Shown: positions 43,681-58,230, counted from the first letter of the stretch. The stretch: DNA of 64,000 bases from Luteimonas sp. FCS-9 (GCF_001014645.1 NZ_LASZ01000010.1:1-64000), one strand, 5' to 3'. Notes: generated from the sequence alone by a model not told the origin. Numbers and translations: made by a program.

Positions 43681-44877
43681 ATGAAACGTCTGTTGTCGCT
43701 GCTGCTCCTGGGTGCTGCGGGCACCGCGCTCGCCGCGCCCCCCGCAGCGCATCGCATCTTCATCGCCGGCGATTCCACCGCGGCCACATACGGTCCCGAG
43801 CGCGCGCCGCAGGCAGGCTGGGGCCAGAAGCTGCCGGACTGGACCGCCGACGGCTGGGAAGTCCGCAACCACGCCGTGGGCGGGCGCAGCACGCGCAGTT
43901 TCATCGACGAAGGCCGGCTCGACGCGATCGCCCGCGAGATCGGCGCAGGCGACGTGCTGCTGATCCAGTTCGGCCACAACGACGCCAGGCGCGAGGACAC
44001 TGCGCGCTACACCGATCCTGCGACCGACTACCCGCAACTGCTGCGGCGCTTCGTGGAGGTCGCGCGCACGCGCGGCGCCACGCCGGTTCTGATCACCCCG
44101 GCCGCCCGAATGCTCTACGACTTCCGTTCGCTGCTCGACACGCATGGCCGCTACACGCTGGCAATGCGGGACCTGGCGACCCGCGAGGGCGTGGCGCTGA
44201 TCGATCTCGATGCCGCGTCCAGCGACTGGATCCGCGCGCATGGCGAGGACGGCGCCAAGCCCTATTTCATGTTGACGCAGGGCAAGGCCGACGGCACCCA
44301 TTTCAGCGAGGCCGGTGCCGATGCCATCGCCTGCCTCGTCGCGGCCGGCTGGCGCGGCATCGATGCCGAGGCGCCGGTCAAGCCCGTGACCGCGGCCGAG
44401 TGCGAGGCATTGCCGGCACCGGCCGCAGCGGCGGTGTCGCCATCGGTCGTCGTGCAGGAGCGCCACATCGCGATCGAACAGCCCGGCCCGCACGACGGGC
44501 TCGGCACGACCACGGCGTATCCGTTCTTCGACGATGCCACCGGCCTGGACCTGGTGTTCCGCAAGCGCGCGCTGCATCCCGGCGCGACCATCGGCGACCA
44601 CGTCAACGACAAGGACGAGATCTACTACGTGCTGTCGGGCCGCGGGCGACTGGTGCTCGGCGACACCGTGCGCGAGGTCGGCCCGGGCGATGCGATCCTG
44701 ACCCGCGACGGCGACCGCCATGCGCTCGACCAGGTCGGCGACGAAGACCTGGTGATCTTCATCGTGTACCGGCCGGTGCGGCTGAGGGATTGCGGGGACA
44801 GGCCCGTGCCCCCACCCGACGCGCGTTGCGCGTCGACCTCCCCCGCGGGCGGGGGAGGTGGGATCGCGACAAGCTGA
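43681..44877 (+). CDS. CE12 rhamnogalacturonan acetylesterase fused to a cupin domain
   Basis: 398-residue exported fusion. Signal peptide 1-19. Residues 24-225 are an SGNH esterase of the rhamnogalacturonan acetylesterase type: Ser32 in IAGDSTAATYG, GGRSTRSF, Asn100 in FGHND, and Asp204/His207 in DGTHFSEAG. Residues about 258-364 are a cupin with GDHVNDKDEIYYVLSG and GDRHAL, resembling KdgF-type proteins that open the ring of unsaturated galacturonate; its HxH reads HVN, with His307, Glu313 and His347 left. The last 30 residues are translated from a repeat and are probably not functional. Last gene of the kduI operon. Confidence 0.85.
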   Translation: MKRLLSLLLLGAAGTALAAPPAAHRIFIAGDSTAATYGPERAPQAGWGQKLPDWTADGWEVRNHAVGGRSTRSFIDEGRLDAIAREIGAGDVLLIQFGHNDARREDTARYTDPATDYPQLLRRFVEVARTRGATPVLITPAARMLYDFRSLLDTHGRYTLAMRDLATREGVALIDLDAASSDWIRAHGEDGAKPYFMLTQGKADGTHFSEAGADAIACLVAAGWRGIDAEAPVKPVTAAECEALPAPAAAAVSPSVVVQERHIAIEQPGPHDGLGTTTAYPFFDDATGLDLVFRKRALHPGATIGDHVNDKDEIYYVLSGRGRLVLGDTVREVGPGDAILTRDGDRHALDQVGDEDLVIFIVYRPVRLRDCGDRPVPPPDARCASTSPAGGGGGIATS

Positions 44878-45075
44878 GTCGCCGCGCCGCTCCTTCCCCA
44901 CGCTGCGCCGGCGGAGCCGGCGTCGCCCTCCTCGCGGGCGGGGGAGGTGAGATCGCGGCGCACCAAGTCGCCGCGCCGCTCCTTCCTCACGCTATGTCGG
45001 CGGTGCCGGCGTCGACTCTCCTCGCGAGCGGGGGAGTGAGATCGCGGGATGCTGAGTCGCCGCGCCGCGCCGCTC
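44830..45075. repeat. Nearly three tandem copies of an 89-90 base unit
   Basis: Units begin at 44830, 44920 and 45009 (spacing 90 and 89). Each has the landmark GTCGAC or GTCGCC, a GGGGGAGG(T)G block, GATCGCG, and TCGCCGCGCCGCTCCTTCC. The first copy overlaps the 3' end of the esterase-cupin gene. The copies differ at several positions, so they are not very recent. Confidence 0.75.
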
Positions 45076-45099
45076 CTTCCCCCGTAGAACGGGGGAAGG
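45075..45099. repeat. Hairpin repeat CCTTCCCCCG/CGGGGGAAGG
   Basis: A perfect 10-base stem with loop TAGAA, followed by CTGGGATGGGGG. This exact style of element is, from my knowledge, common between genes in Xanthomonas-related genomes. It directly follows the tandem units and may act as a terminator or a mobile REP-like element. Confidence 0.7.
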
Positions 45100-45122
45100 C
45101 TGGGATGGGGGCGCCCTTCGCG

Positions 45123-45275
45123 TCAGCGTGTCGGCGCTGCGCGTGGCTCGGTGGGTTTCTCGGTGGGCGCGTCGGGCGGTGGTGTGCAGGCGGCGAGGCC
45201 GAGCAGCAGCGCCGTGACCCACATCGTCAGACGGAGGCGGCTCGCGGTCGGGGCAAAGCGGCGGAACGTCGGCAT
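45123..45275 (-). CDS. Tiny predicted lipoprotein
   Basis: 50-residue open frame with a hydrophobic signal ([12 protein letters not shown]) ending in a lipobox LAAC at residues 27-30, followed by a Pro/Thr/Glu-rich tail ([14 protein letters not shown]). ATG at 45273-45275 has GGGGAG nine bases upstream. It is divergent from the SDR gene. The lipobox and ribosome site make it likely to be real, but nothing indicates a function. Confidence 0.6.
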   Translation of the reverse strand: MPTFRRFAPTASRLRLTMWVTALLLGLAACTPPPDAPTEKPTEPRAAPTR

Positions 45276-45340
45276 CGTGGCGGTCTCCCCGATGGCAGGC
45301 TCGGCGGTATCCTACGCGCAGTCGAATCGAGGACGTGTCG

Positions 45341-46117
45341 ATGGATCCGCAGCGCTGGCGCCTGGACGGGCAACGTGCCCTGGTCACCGGTGGCAGTGCC
45401 GGCATCGGGCGGGCGATCGCGCGCGAGCTGGCGGGTTTCGGCGCCACGGTGCTGATCGTGGGCCGCAATGGCGACGCACTCGAGGCCACGCGCGAGGAAC
45501 TGCTGGAAGAGTTTCCGCAGGCCGACGTCCGTGCGCTGATCGCCGACGTCGTCGACGAAGAGCAGCGCGGCGAGATCCTCGACTGGGTCGAGGACCAGGG
45601 CGAGGGGCTGAACATCCTCGTCAACAACGCCGGCGGCAACGTACCGCGCGCGGCGACCGAGTACGGCGAGGACGAGTGGCGCGAGATCTTCGAGATCAAC
45701 GTGTTCAGCGCGTTCGAACTCACCCGCCTGGCGCACCCGCTGCTCACCCGCCACGCCAGTTCCAGCGTGGTCAACGTCGGTAGCGTCTCGGGCATCACCC
45801 ACGTGCGCACCGGCGTGGTCTACGGCATGAGCAAGGCCGCGTTGCACCAGATGACGCGCAACCTCGCCGCCGAATGGGCCGAGGACGGCGTGCGCGTCAA
45901 CGCGGTCGCGCCGTGGTACATCCGCACCCGGCGCACGTCCGGGCCGCTGGCCGATCCCGACTATCTCGACGAGGTGCTGTTGCGCACCCCGATGGGCCGC
46001 ATCGGCGAGCCGGAGGAAGTGGCCGCGGCGGTTGCGTTCCTGTGCCTGCCGGCCGCCGGCTACATCACCGGCGAATGCATCGCCGTCGACGGCGGGTTCC
46101 TGCGCTACGGCTTCTGA
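45341..46117 (+). CDS. Short-chain dehydrogenase/reductase, tropinone reductase-like
   Basis: 258-residue cytoplasmic NAD(P)-dependent oxidoreductase. [10 protein letters not shown] cofactor motif, NNAGGN, the catalytic serine in NVGSVSG and YGMSKAAL with Tyr and Lys are all present, and the C-terminus has VDGGFLRYG. It resembles the tropinone reductase-like branch of SDRs. ATG at 45341 (MDPQRWRL) is eight bases after GAGG; a GTG at 45335 is too close to the ribosome site. Its substrate is unknown. It stands alone downstream of the pectin locus and need not belong to it. Confidence 0.88.
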   Translation: MDPQRWRLDGQRALVTGGSAGIGRAIARELAGFGATVLIVGRNGDALEATREELLEEFPQADVRALIADVVDEEQRGEILDWVEDQGEGLNILVNNAGGNVPRAATEYGEDEWREIFEINVFSAFELTRLAHPLLTRHASSSVVNVGSVSGITHVRTGVVYGMSKAALHQMTRNLAAEWAEDGVRVNAVAPWYIRTRRTSGPLADPDYLDEVLLRTPMGRIGEPEEVAAAVAFLCLPAAGYITGECIAVDGGFLRYGF

Positions 46118-46175
46118 GGCCCGGCGTATCGCGCGAGGCGGCGCGCCGGCGCCGCGGGCTGTGCTGCGGCGGCGC

Positions 46176-46796
46176 TCAGGTGGCGTCGGCCGCGCAGGTG
46201 CTGCCGTCGCGGAGCGCGCGCAGCCGTTCGTAGGCCTGCCGCAACGCGTCGGCGGTGGCGCGGTCGGCGTAGCGCCAGCGGAATTCCGCCTCGCGCAGCC
46301 GGGCGTCCCAGGCCTCGCACAGCGCGTCGGCAGCCACCGCCTCGCAGGTGTCCTCGACGCGTTCGCAGGCCTGGCCGGCGCCCATGCCGGGCAGGCCGCC
46401 GATGCCCACCGTCTGCATCGGCCGGCAGCGTGCGGGCGGCGCGGCCTCCTCGCGCCATGCGATGTGGCCGTCGTAGCTGCGGCAGGCGTACAGCGGGGGC
46501 GGCGGCGCGAGCATGGCCGAGGGATCGACGGACGGGGCGGCCGGCGCGTCGCGAGGGGCGCGCGGCGTCGTTGCGGGTGCCGGGCGGGTGGGCGCGACGT
46601 AGGCGGGCATCGGTGCCGCGATCTCGACGACCCGGCGCTGCTGTTGTTGCCCCGCCGCGCACGGCGTGCCGTTCTGGAACGTCACCGCGCCGTCGGCATC
46701 GGTGCAGCGGTAGATGACGGTGTCGGCGGCGGCCGCGCCGACGGCGAACGCCGCCAGCAGCGCCGTGGCCGCGGCGCGGGTGGCGTGCCCGCTCAT
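46176..46796 (-). CDS. DUF4124-type exported protein, second of a coupled pair
   Basis: 206-residue exported protein. Signal peptide 1-24 (ends VGAAAA). A DUF4124-like segment (VIYRCTDADGAVTFQNGTPC) follows, then a Pro/Ala-rich linker and a second Cys-containing module (LYACRSYDGHIAWREE). A helical C-terminus carries several cysteines, probably disulfide bonded. The start overlaps the stop of the upstream relative (ATGA). Function unknown. Confidence 0.78.
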   Translation of the reverse strand: MSGHATRAAATALLAAFAVGAAAADTVIYRCTDADGAVTFQNGTPCAAGQQQQRRVVEIAAPMPAYVAPTRPAPATTPRAPRDAPAAPSVDPSAMLAPPPPLYACRSYDGHIAWREEAAPPARCRPMQTVGIGGLPGMGAGQACERVEDTCEAVAADALCEAWDARLREAEFRWRYADRATADALRQAYERLRALRDGSTCAADAT

Positions 46797-47467
46797 CGCC
46801 CGCAGTCCTGGCCGAGGCGGGCGTTGATCGCGGTCTCCTCGCCGCGAAGTCGCGCGCGTTCGCTCGGCTGCGCGTTGAAGAACCGGCGCCGGATCTCCTC
46901 GCGGCGGTCGGCGAGCAGGCTGCAGACCTCCGCCTGCGGCAGTGGCCGGCAGTCGTCGCGGATCCAGGTGCCGGCGCCGCCGTAGCCGCCGCGCACCGGC
47001 CTGCGGGCGTCGATGTCGACATCCAGCCGGCCGCCGCCGGTCCCGGCCTCGACGCCGATCCGCGTCGACGGCCCCCGTCGCGGTGGTCCGTAGCCCATCG
47101 TCCACAGCGGCACCCAGCGCGGATTGCCCTCCGACGAATCGCTGGTGTATTGGCTGCCGTCCGGACGCACGCAGCGGTACATCGGCATCGGCGGGCGGAC
47201 CACGACGACCTGCGGAGGCGGGGGCGCGGGTGCGGCTGCCGCGGTCGTCGCCGGCACCGCCGGTCGCGGCGCCGGCACCGCATCGACCGGGCGCGTCATC
47301 GTGCGCACCTCTTGGCGATGGCCGTCGGTGCACGGCGAGTCGCGCAGCGCGACCTGCCCGCGCGCATCGGTGCACCGGTACACGACGACGTCGTCGCGGG
47401 CGGCGGCCGGGGACGAGACGCCGGCGGCGCATGCGGTCAGGACGAGGAGGCTCGGGACGAGGCGCAT
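46793..47467 (-). CDS. DUF4124-type exported protein, first of a coupled pair
   Basis: 224-residue exported protein with the same layout as its downstream neighbour: signal peptide 1-23, a module with VVYRCTDARGQVALRDSPC, a Pro-rich linker, a second module (MYRCVRPDGSQYTSDSSEGN) and a helical tail with RREEIRRRFF. The two genes probably arose by duplication and are translationally coupled. ATG at 47467 (MRLVPSLL). The role is unknown; the repeated YRC motif suggests binding of a cell-wall or extracellular ligand, which is speculation. Confidence 0.78.
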   Translation of the reverse strand: MRLVPSLLVLTACAAGVSSPAAARDDVVVYRCTDARGQVALRDSPCTDGHRQEVRTMTRPVDAVPAPRPAVPATTAAAAPAPPPPQVVVVRPPMPMYRCVRPDGSQYTSDSSEGNPRWVPLWTMGYGPPRRGPSTRIGVEAGTGGGRLDVDIDARRPVRGGYGGAGTWIRDDCRPLPQAEVCSLLADRREEIRRRFFNAQPSERARLRGEETAINARLGQDCGR

Positions 47468-48157
47468 GCCGCCATGATGCGACGCCGTGCCGGCGCGCGA
47501 AACCGCCCGCGGACGCGCGGTCTCTGCTGCGCTGCAGCATGTAATCGATTTCATGCGGTGTTAGCGTCCGCGCCACGCATGAATGGGCCTCGCGGATGGC
47601 TGGGGTGGAAAAGCGGATGCCGCGGCGCCGAGGGGGCGGCGAATCGCTGGATCGGACGTGCCGCCGCGGGCGGCGCGCCGCACTGCGCGTGGCCGGGCGA
47701 CAGGCGCCCGATCGCGGGGCCGCCGGCCGATGGACGCGCCTGTGCGGTGGGATTACGATGCGCGCCGGATCGTGACCCACGTCCGCCTTCCGGGATCCGG
47801 CGAGCGGGCGAATGCCGCGGTCTCCGGCGTTCGCCGCGACGCGCCCCAGCGCGCCCCGTGGCCTGCGCGATCGGTGGAGACCGATCCGGCCTGGAGCGGA
47901 TGCGGACACGCATCGGCGCTCTTTCCCGCGACGTCCTGGAGTCTGGCGCGTCGGCGTCGTCCGGTCCGCAACGCCCGCTGCCGCGCGCAGCGCACGTCCG
48001 GTCGCCGGCCCGCCGATGGTCCGGGCCGTTTCCCGTTTCCGCATGCACCGGTCCCGCACCGGCGCATGCCTGCGCACGGACTCGCCGTTCCGCTGTCTCG
48101 TCCCACGTCGCTGTCCTGTTCTTTCCTACTACCGAAAAAGCCCCTGGAGGGGATGTC
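47468..48157. other. 690-base gap before the Oar-like receptor
   Basis: Region between divergent genes. It has a LacI-type near-palindrome and extended -10-like motif at its left end (47540-47567) and a good ribosome site (CTGGAGGGG) before 48158. The intervening 580 bases carry an open frame at 47583-48161 whose product is low-complexity Arg/Ala/Pro and unconvincing. If the left promoter serves the receptor, the leader is very long. Confidence 0.55.
47540..47567 (+). promoter_or_regulatory. LacI-type near-palindrome with TGTTAGCGT
   Basis: TGTAATCGATTTCA (47540-47553) is a near-palindrome centred on CG, the usual form of LacI-family operators. TGTTAGCGT follows at 47559-47567 and matches the extended -10-like motif before the pectin receptors. 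Its sequence differs from the CGGTGTCA sites, so a different regulator is likely. Confidence 0.45.
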
Positions 48158-51100
48158 ATGAACGCTACCCGTTCGCCGCACGCTCCCAAACCCGCCCTGC
48201 TGGCCTGCGCGCTGGCCGGCTGCCTGGCCGTCGCCGCGCCCGCCTTCGCACAGTCCACCAGCGCCACGCTGCGCGGCCAGGTGACCACGCAGGCCGGTGC
48301 CGAGGCCGGCGCCACGGTGACCGCGACCAACGTCGCCACCGGCGCGGTGCGCCGCGTGCAGACCAACGCCAACGGCGCCTACACGCTCGCCGGCCTGCCG
48401 CCGGGCACCTACCGTGTCGAGGCCGGCGGCCAGAGCGAGACCGTCACCGTGTCGGTGGCCTCGTCCGTGACGCTCGATCTCGTCGGCGCGGCCGCGCAGG
48501 CCCCGGCCAGCGGCGAGGTCACCGACATCGGCGGCGTGACCGTCACCGCGCCGGCGCTGCGCGAAGTGCGCACGCCCGAGGTCGGCAACACGATCTCGCT
48601 GCGCCAGATCCAGCAGCTGCCGCAGGCCACGCGCAACTTCCTCGAGTTCGCCGACACCGTGCCGGGCATGCAGTTCAAGATCGACGCCCAGGGGCGCGCG
48701 ACGCTGCGCGCCGGCGCGACCAACACCAGCTCGTCGAATCTCTACATCGACGGCGTGAGCCAGAAGAGCTACGTGCAGCAGGGCGGCGTCGCCGGCCAGA
48801 ACGAGAGTCCCGGCAACCCGTTCCCGCAGCTGGCGATCGGCGAGTACAAGGTCATCACCTCCAACTACAAGGCCGAGTACGGCCAGGTCAGCGGCGCGGC
48901 GATCACCGCGGCCACGCGCTCGGGCACCAACGAGTTCGAAGGCGAGATGTTCTACCGCTTCACCAACGAGCGCATGCGCGCAAAGCGTCCCGACGAGGCC
49001 GACAAGGACGACTCGCAGGTCAAGGAATACGGCTTCGCGTTCGGCGGTCCGATCGTCGAGGACCGCATGCACTTCTTCGTCGCCTACGAGGGCAAGGAGA
49101 ACGTCTACGCGCGCTCGGTGCAGCCCGACGCGGCATCCGGCGACGCCTACCTGCGCCTGCCCGAGAACCTGCGCAGCTACTACGGTGCGACCACGCTGCC
49201 GTTCGAGGAGGACCTGTACTTCGCCAAGCTCAGCTGGGACATCGGCGACAACGACCGCCTGGAGCTGAGCGGCCAATACCGCGACGAGGACGTGGTCGGC
49301 AACGTCGGCGGCGTCAGCACGCCCGAGCACGGCGATGCGCGCATCAACGAGGACAAGCGCGTCAACCTCAAGTGGATGCACTACGGCCAGAGCTTCTACA
49401 ACGAGCTGACCGTCAGCCAGCAGGATTCGCAGAATTCCAGGCTGCCGGTCTCCTACGGCAACGGCATCAGCTACAAGGTCATCAACCGCATCCCGACGGT
49501 GCAGGAAGCCACGCTGCTGCAGGTCGGTCCGGCCAGCGGCTTCAGCCAGCAGGCGCAGCGCCAGAAGGGCTGGTCGCTGCAGAACGACCTGACCTTCAAC
49601 AGCTTCGAATTCAAGGGCGAGCACACCATCAAGGTGGGCGTGAACTACCGCGACATCGACCTGGAATCGAGCGACGGCGTGGCGGTCAATCCGCAGTTCG
49701 AATGGGAGGTCGACGCGGCGACCGGCCAACTCGCCACGCAGCCCTATCGTGTGGTGTTCATCGCGCCGTTCGAGACGCCCGGGCTGACGCCGGTCGTGCA
49801 GACCTCGGCCAAGCAGTACGGGTTCTACATCCAGGACGACTGGCAGGTGAACGACCACCTGATGCTGAACTTCGGCGTGCGCTGGGACTACGAGGACGTG
49901 CCGGCCTACACCGATCACGTGACGCCGCAGGCGTTCGTCGACGCGCTCTACGCCGCCGATCCGCAGAACCCCGGCCAGCGCTGGGTCGACCGCTGGATCA
50001 ACGGCGGCATCAATGCGATCAACCCGCTCGACTACATCAGCACCGGCGGCAACCGCGAGAACTTCAAGGACGCCTGGGCCCCGCGCGTGGGGTTCTCCTA
50101 CGACCTGGGCGCCGACGAGCGCCACGTGATCCACGGCGGCGCCGGCCGGTCCTACGACCGCAACCTGTTCCGCGATCTCGCGTTCGAGCGCCACAAGGGC
50201 TCGATCTCGCAGGTGCGCCTGGAGTTCGCCGATCCGGCGACCGGCCAGTGCCTCACGCTCTCCGGACCGTCCTGCGTGGCGTGGGATCCGGCGTTCACGG
50301 GCGGCTCGGAGGTGCTGGCCGGGATCGGCGGCGCCCGCAACGCGGCCGAGGCGTACCTGCTCAACAACGACCTCAAGACGCCCTATACCGACCAGTTCAG
50401 CCTGGGCATGAGCAACCAGGTGGGCGAGTGGCTGACCGACGTCACCGTGCAGCGCATCCTCGCCCGCGACGGGTTCGGCTACACATTGGGCAACCGCTAT
50501 CCCGACGGCGACTTCTTCGGCGAGACGGGTGGCCCGCCGTGGGGGGCGTCCGACCGCGTGCCGACCGGCTTCGGCGGCGTGATCCTGGGCGACAACGGCG
50601 TCGAGCAGCGCAGCACGCAGATCCTGCTGTCGGCTGACAAGCCGTACACGAAGGCATCGGGCTGGGGCGCCAACATCGCCTACACCCACACCCAGGCGCG
50701 CCAGAACAGCCGCAACAACGACAGCCAGTTCGACTACTTCGACAAGGCGCGGCTGCAGTACTTCCCGTTCGTGAAGTCGAGCAACCAGCCCAAGCACCGC
50801 CTGTCGGCCTCGGCCTCGGTCGACGGGCCGTGGGGCGTGACCTACGGCGCCAAGCTCGTGCTCGAGACCCCCAATCCGATCAACACCGTGGCCTGCTACG
50901 GCGCGGACGGCTGGGACGGTTCGACCTGCCAGCTCGTCGGCTTCGTGCCGCCGGGCAATGGCAGGTTCCTGGTCGGTGGCGACATCTTCAGCTACCGCAC
51001 CGTGGACCTGCAGGCGACCAAGGAGTTCGTGCTGGCCGGCGACACGCGCCTGACCGCGCGCGTCAACCTGCTCAACGCGTTCAACTTCAAGAACTTCGAC

Positions 51101-51247
51101 AGCTACGTCTACGGCGGTCCGGACGGCGCCAACAACTACTTCGGCCAGGACGGCCAGCTCGACACCGGCTACGTGTCGGTCAACCGCAACGCCGGGGTCT
51201 TCTACTTCCCGCGCACGCTGACCGTGGAGCTGGGCCTGAAGTTCTGA
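48158..51247 (+). CDS. Oar-like TonB-dependent receptor with carboxypeptidase-regulatory domain
   Basis: 1029-residue outer-membrane receptor. Signal peptide 1-32, a carboxypeptidase-regulatory-like beta-sandwich (about 36-110: ATLRGQVTTQAGAEAGATVT), the plug (about 130-250, with SNLYIDGVSQKSYVQQGG), then a large barrel ending LTVELGLKF. This arrangement is that of the Oar/CirA group, often linked to protein, peptide or adhesion functions rather than sugars. ATG at 48158 with CTGGAGGGG upstream. It is monocistronic, with a terminator after it, and probably independent of the pectin locus. Confidence 0.9.
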   Translation: MNATRSPHAPKPALLACALAGCLAVAAPAFAQSTSATLRGQVTTQAGAEAGATVTATNVATGAVRRVQTNANGAYTLAGLPPGTYRVEAGGQSETVTVSVASSVTLDLVGAAAQAPASGEVTDIGGVTVTAPALREVRTPEVGNTISLRQIQQLPQATRNFLEFADTVPGMQFKIDAQGRATLRAGATNTSSSNLYIDGVSQKSYVQQGGVAGQNESPGNPFPQLAIGEYKVITSNYKAEYGQVSGAAITAATRSGTNEFEGEMFYRFTNERMRAKRPDEADKDDSQVKEYGFAFGGPIVEDRMHFFVAYEGKENVYARSVQPDAASGDAYLRLPENLRSYYGATTLPFEEDLYFAKLSWDIGDNDRLELSGQYRDEDVVGNVGGVSTPEHGDARINEDKRVNLKWMHYGQSFYNELTVSQQDSQNSRLPVSYGNGISYKVINRIPTVQEATLLQVGPASGFSQQAQRQKGWSLQNDLTFNSFEFKGEHTIKVGVNYRDIDLESSDGVAVNPQFEWEVDAATGQLATQPYRVVFIAPFETPGLTPVVQTSAKQYGFYIQDDWQVNDHLMLNFGVRWDYEDVPAYTDHVTPQAFVDALYAADPQNPGQRWVDRWINGGINAINPLDYISTGGNRENFKDAWAPRVGFSYDLGADERHVIHGGAGRSYDRNLFRDLAFERHKGSISQVRLEFADPATGQCLTLSGPSCVAWDPAFTGGSEVLAGIGGARNAAEAYLLNNDLKTPYTDQFSLGMSNQVGEWLTDVTVQRILARDGFGYTLGNRYPDGDFFGETGGPPWGASDRVPTGFGGVILGDNGVEQRSTQILLSADKPYTKASGWGANIAYTHTQARQNSRNNDSQFDYFDKARLQYFPFVKSSNQPKHRLSASASVDGPWGVTYGAKLVLETPNPINTVACYGADGWDGSTCQLVGFVPPGNGRFLVGGDIFSYRTVDLQATKEFVLAGDTRLTARVNLLNAFNFKNFDSYVYGGPDGANNYFGQDGQLDTGYVSVNRNAGVFYFPRTLTVELGLKF

Positions 51248-51273
51248 GGCGGGCTGCATCGACGCAACGGACA

Positions 51274-51300
51274 ACGGGGCCTTCGGGCCCCGTTCTTCGT
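51274..51300 (+). terminator. Terminator of the Oar-like receptor gene
   Basis: ACGGGGCC, a TTCG loop and GGCCCCGT (51274-51293), followed by TCTTCGTT. It lies between the receptor and the converging gltD. Confidence 0.8.
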
Positions 51301-51358
51301 TGCGGCGTGGCGTCGGGCCCCTGCGCGGCCGCGTCGCCGGGCGTGCGGGCCCGGCCGA

Positions 51359-52960
<1,602 letters not shown>

Positions 52961-52973
52961 AAGCGGATCGTCC

Positions 52974-57443
<4,470 letters not shown>

Positions 57444-57528
57444 CGCCGTCCGGTCAAGGGAGCAGGGCCGGCGCGGGGATCGGAGCGCGGGGGGGACTGC
57501 ATCGCAACGCGTCCACGCCGGGCAGCCG

Positions 57529-57557
57529 AATAGAGCACAGTTTGTGCAGTGCGGCAA
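57529..57557 (-). promoter_or_regulatory. Candidate gltB promoter
   Basis: On the minus strand TTGCCG (57557-57552), a 17-base spacer and TCTATT (57534-57529) fit a moderate sigma-70 promoter. The spacer contains GCACAAACTGTGC, a 5-base inverted repeat around three bases that could be an operator. Confidence 0.4.
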
Positions 57558-57641
57558 CACGCCGCGCCGCGGATCCGGGACGTTTCCGATGCAACCATCG
57601 GCGCGGGCGCAGCCGCCCGGGAACCGGCGGTGGGTGGGCCT

Positions 57642-58211
57642 TCAGCCGCGCAGCACGCGGCCCGTCGCGGCGTCGCGGATCGTCGACGGCTCGCGCCGCG
57701 CGCCGGTCTCGCCGGCCGCCACGCCGTCGATGCGGGCCAGCAGCCGCGGGTCGAGCGCGTCGGCCGCGTGCACCGCCGGCTCGCCCGACAGGTTCGCGCT
57801 GGTCGACACCAGCGGCCCGCCGAACGCCGCGCACAGCGCGACGACGCCGGGGTGCGCGCTGACCCGCACCGCGATGCCTGCGTGGGCGCCGGTCAGCCAG
57901 CCGGGCACCGTCGGCAGCGCCGGCACGATCCAGGTATTGGGCCCCGGCCACGAGCCCAGCACCGCATCGCGATGCCCGGCGTCGAGGCCGGCCCAGTCGA
58001 CGATGCCGGCGAGCTGCGCGGGCGTACCGGCGACCAGGATCACGCCCTTGTCGACCGGCCGCCGCTTGATGTCGAGCAGGCGGTGGACCGCGCCGGCGTC
58101 GAAGGGGTCGCAGCCCAGGCCCCACACGCCCTCGGTCGGGTAGGCGACGACGCCGCCGCGCGCGAGCACGGCGGCCGCGGCGGCGGTGTCCAGGCGCGCG
58201 GAGGCGGCCAT
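57642..58211 (-). CDS. tsaC: Threonylcarbamoyl-AMP synthase (Sua5/YrdC/TsaC)
   Basis: Makes threonylcarbamoyl-AMP for the t6A modification of tRNAs decoding ANN codons. 189 residues, the short TsaC form. Motifs: AYPTEGVWGLGCDP, KRRPVDKG (nucleotide and threonine site), PGPNTWIVPA, and STSANLSGEPA. ATG at 58211, 19 bases after topA, on the same strand, so the two may be cotranscribed. The neighbourhood dprA-smg-topA-tsaC is a conserved one in gamma-proteobacteria. Confidence 0.94.
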   Translation of the reverse strand: MAASARLDTAAAAAVLARGGVVAYPTEGVWGLGCDPFDAGAVHRLLDIKRRPVDKGVILVAGTPAQLAGIVDWAGLDAGHRDAVLGSWPGPNTWIVPALPTVPGWLTGAHAGIAVRVSAHPGVVALCAAFGGPLVSTSANLSGEPAVHAADALDPRLLARIDGVAAGETGARREPSTIRDAATGRVLRG

Positions 58212-58230
58212 GCGCGACGCGGCGGGCGCG

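Noticed and set aside
17150..44877. Horizontally acquired genomic island
   Set aside because: Base composition and codon bias match the flanks, and there are no integrase, transposase, tRNA or direct-repeat boundaries.
44830..45100. CRISPR array
   Set aside because: The 89-90 base units are adjacent and similar over their whole length, with no short repeats separated by unique spacers and no cas genes.
47583..48161. Plus-strand 192-codon frame before the Oar-like receptor
   Set aside because: Composition is Arg/Pro/Ala without domain or signal, and it ends across the receptor start; more likely leader sequence.
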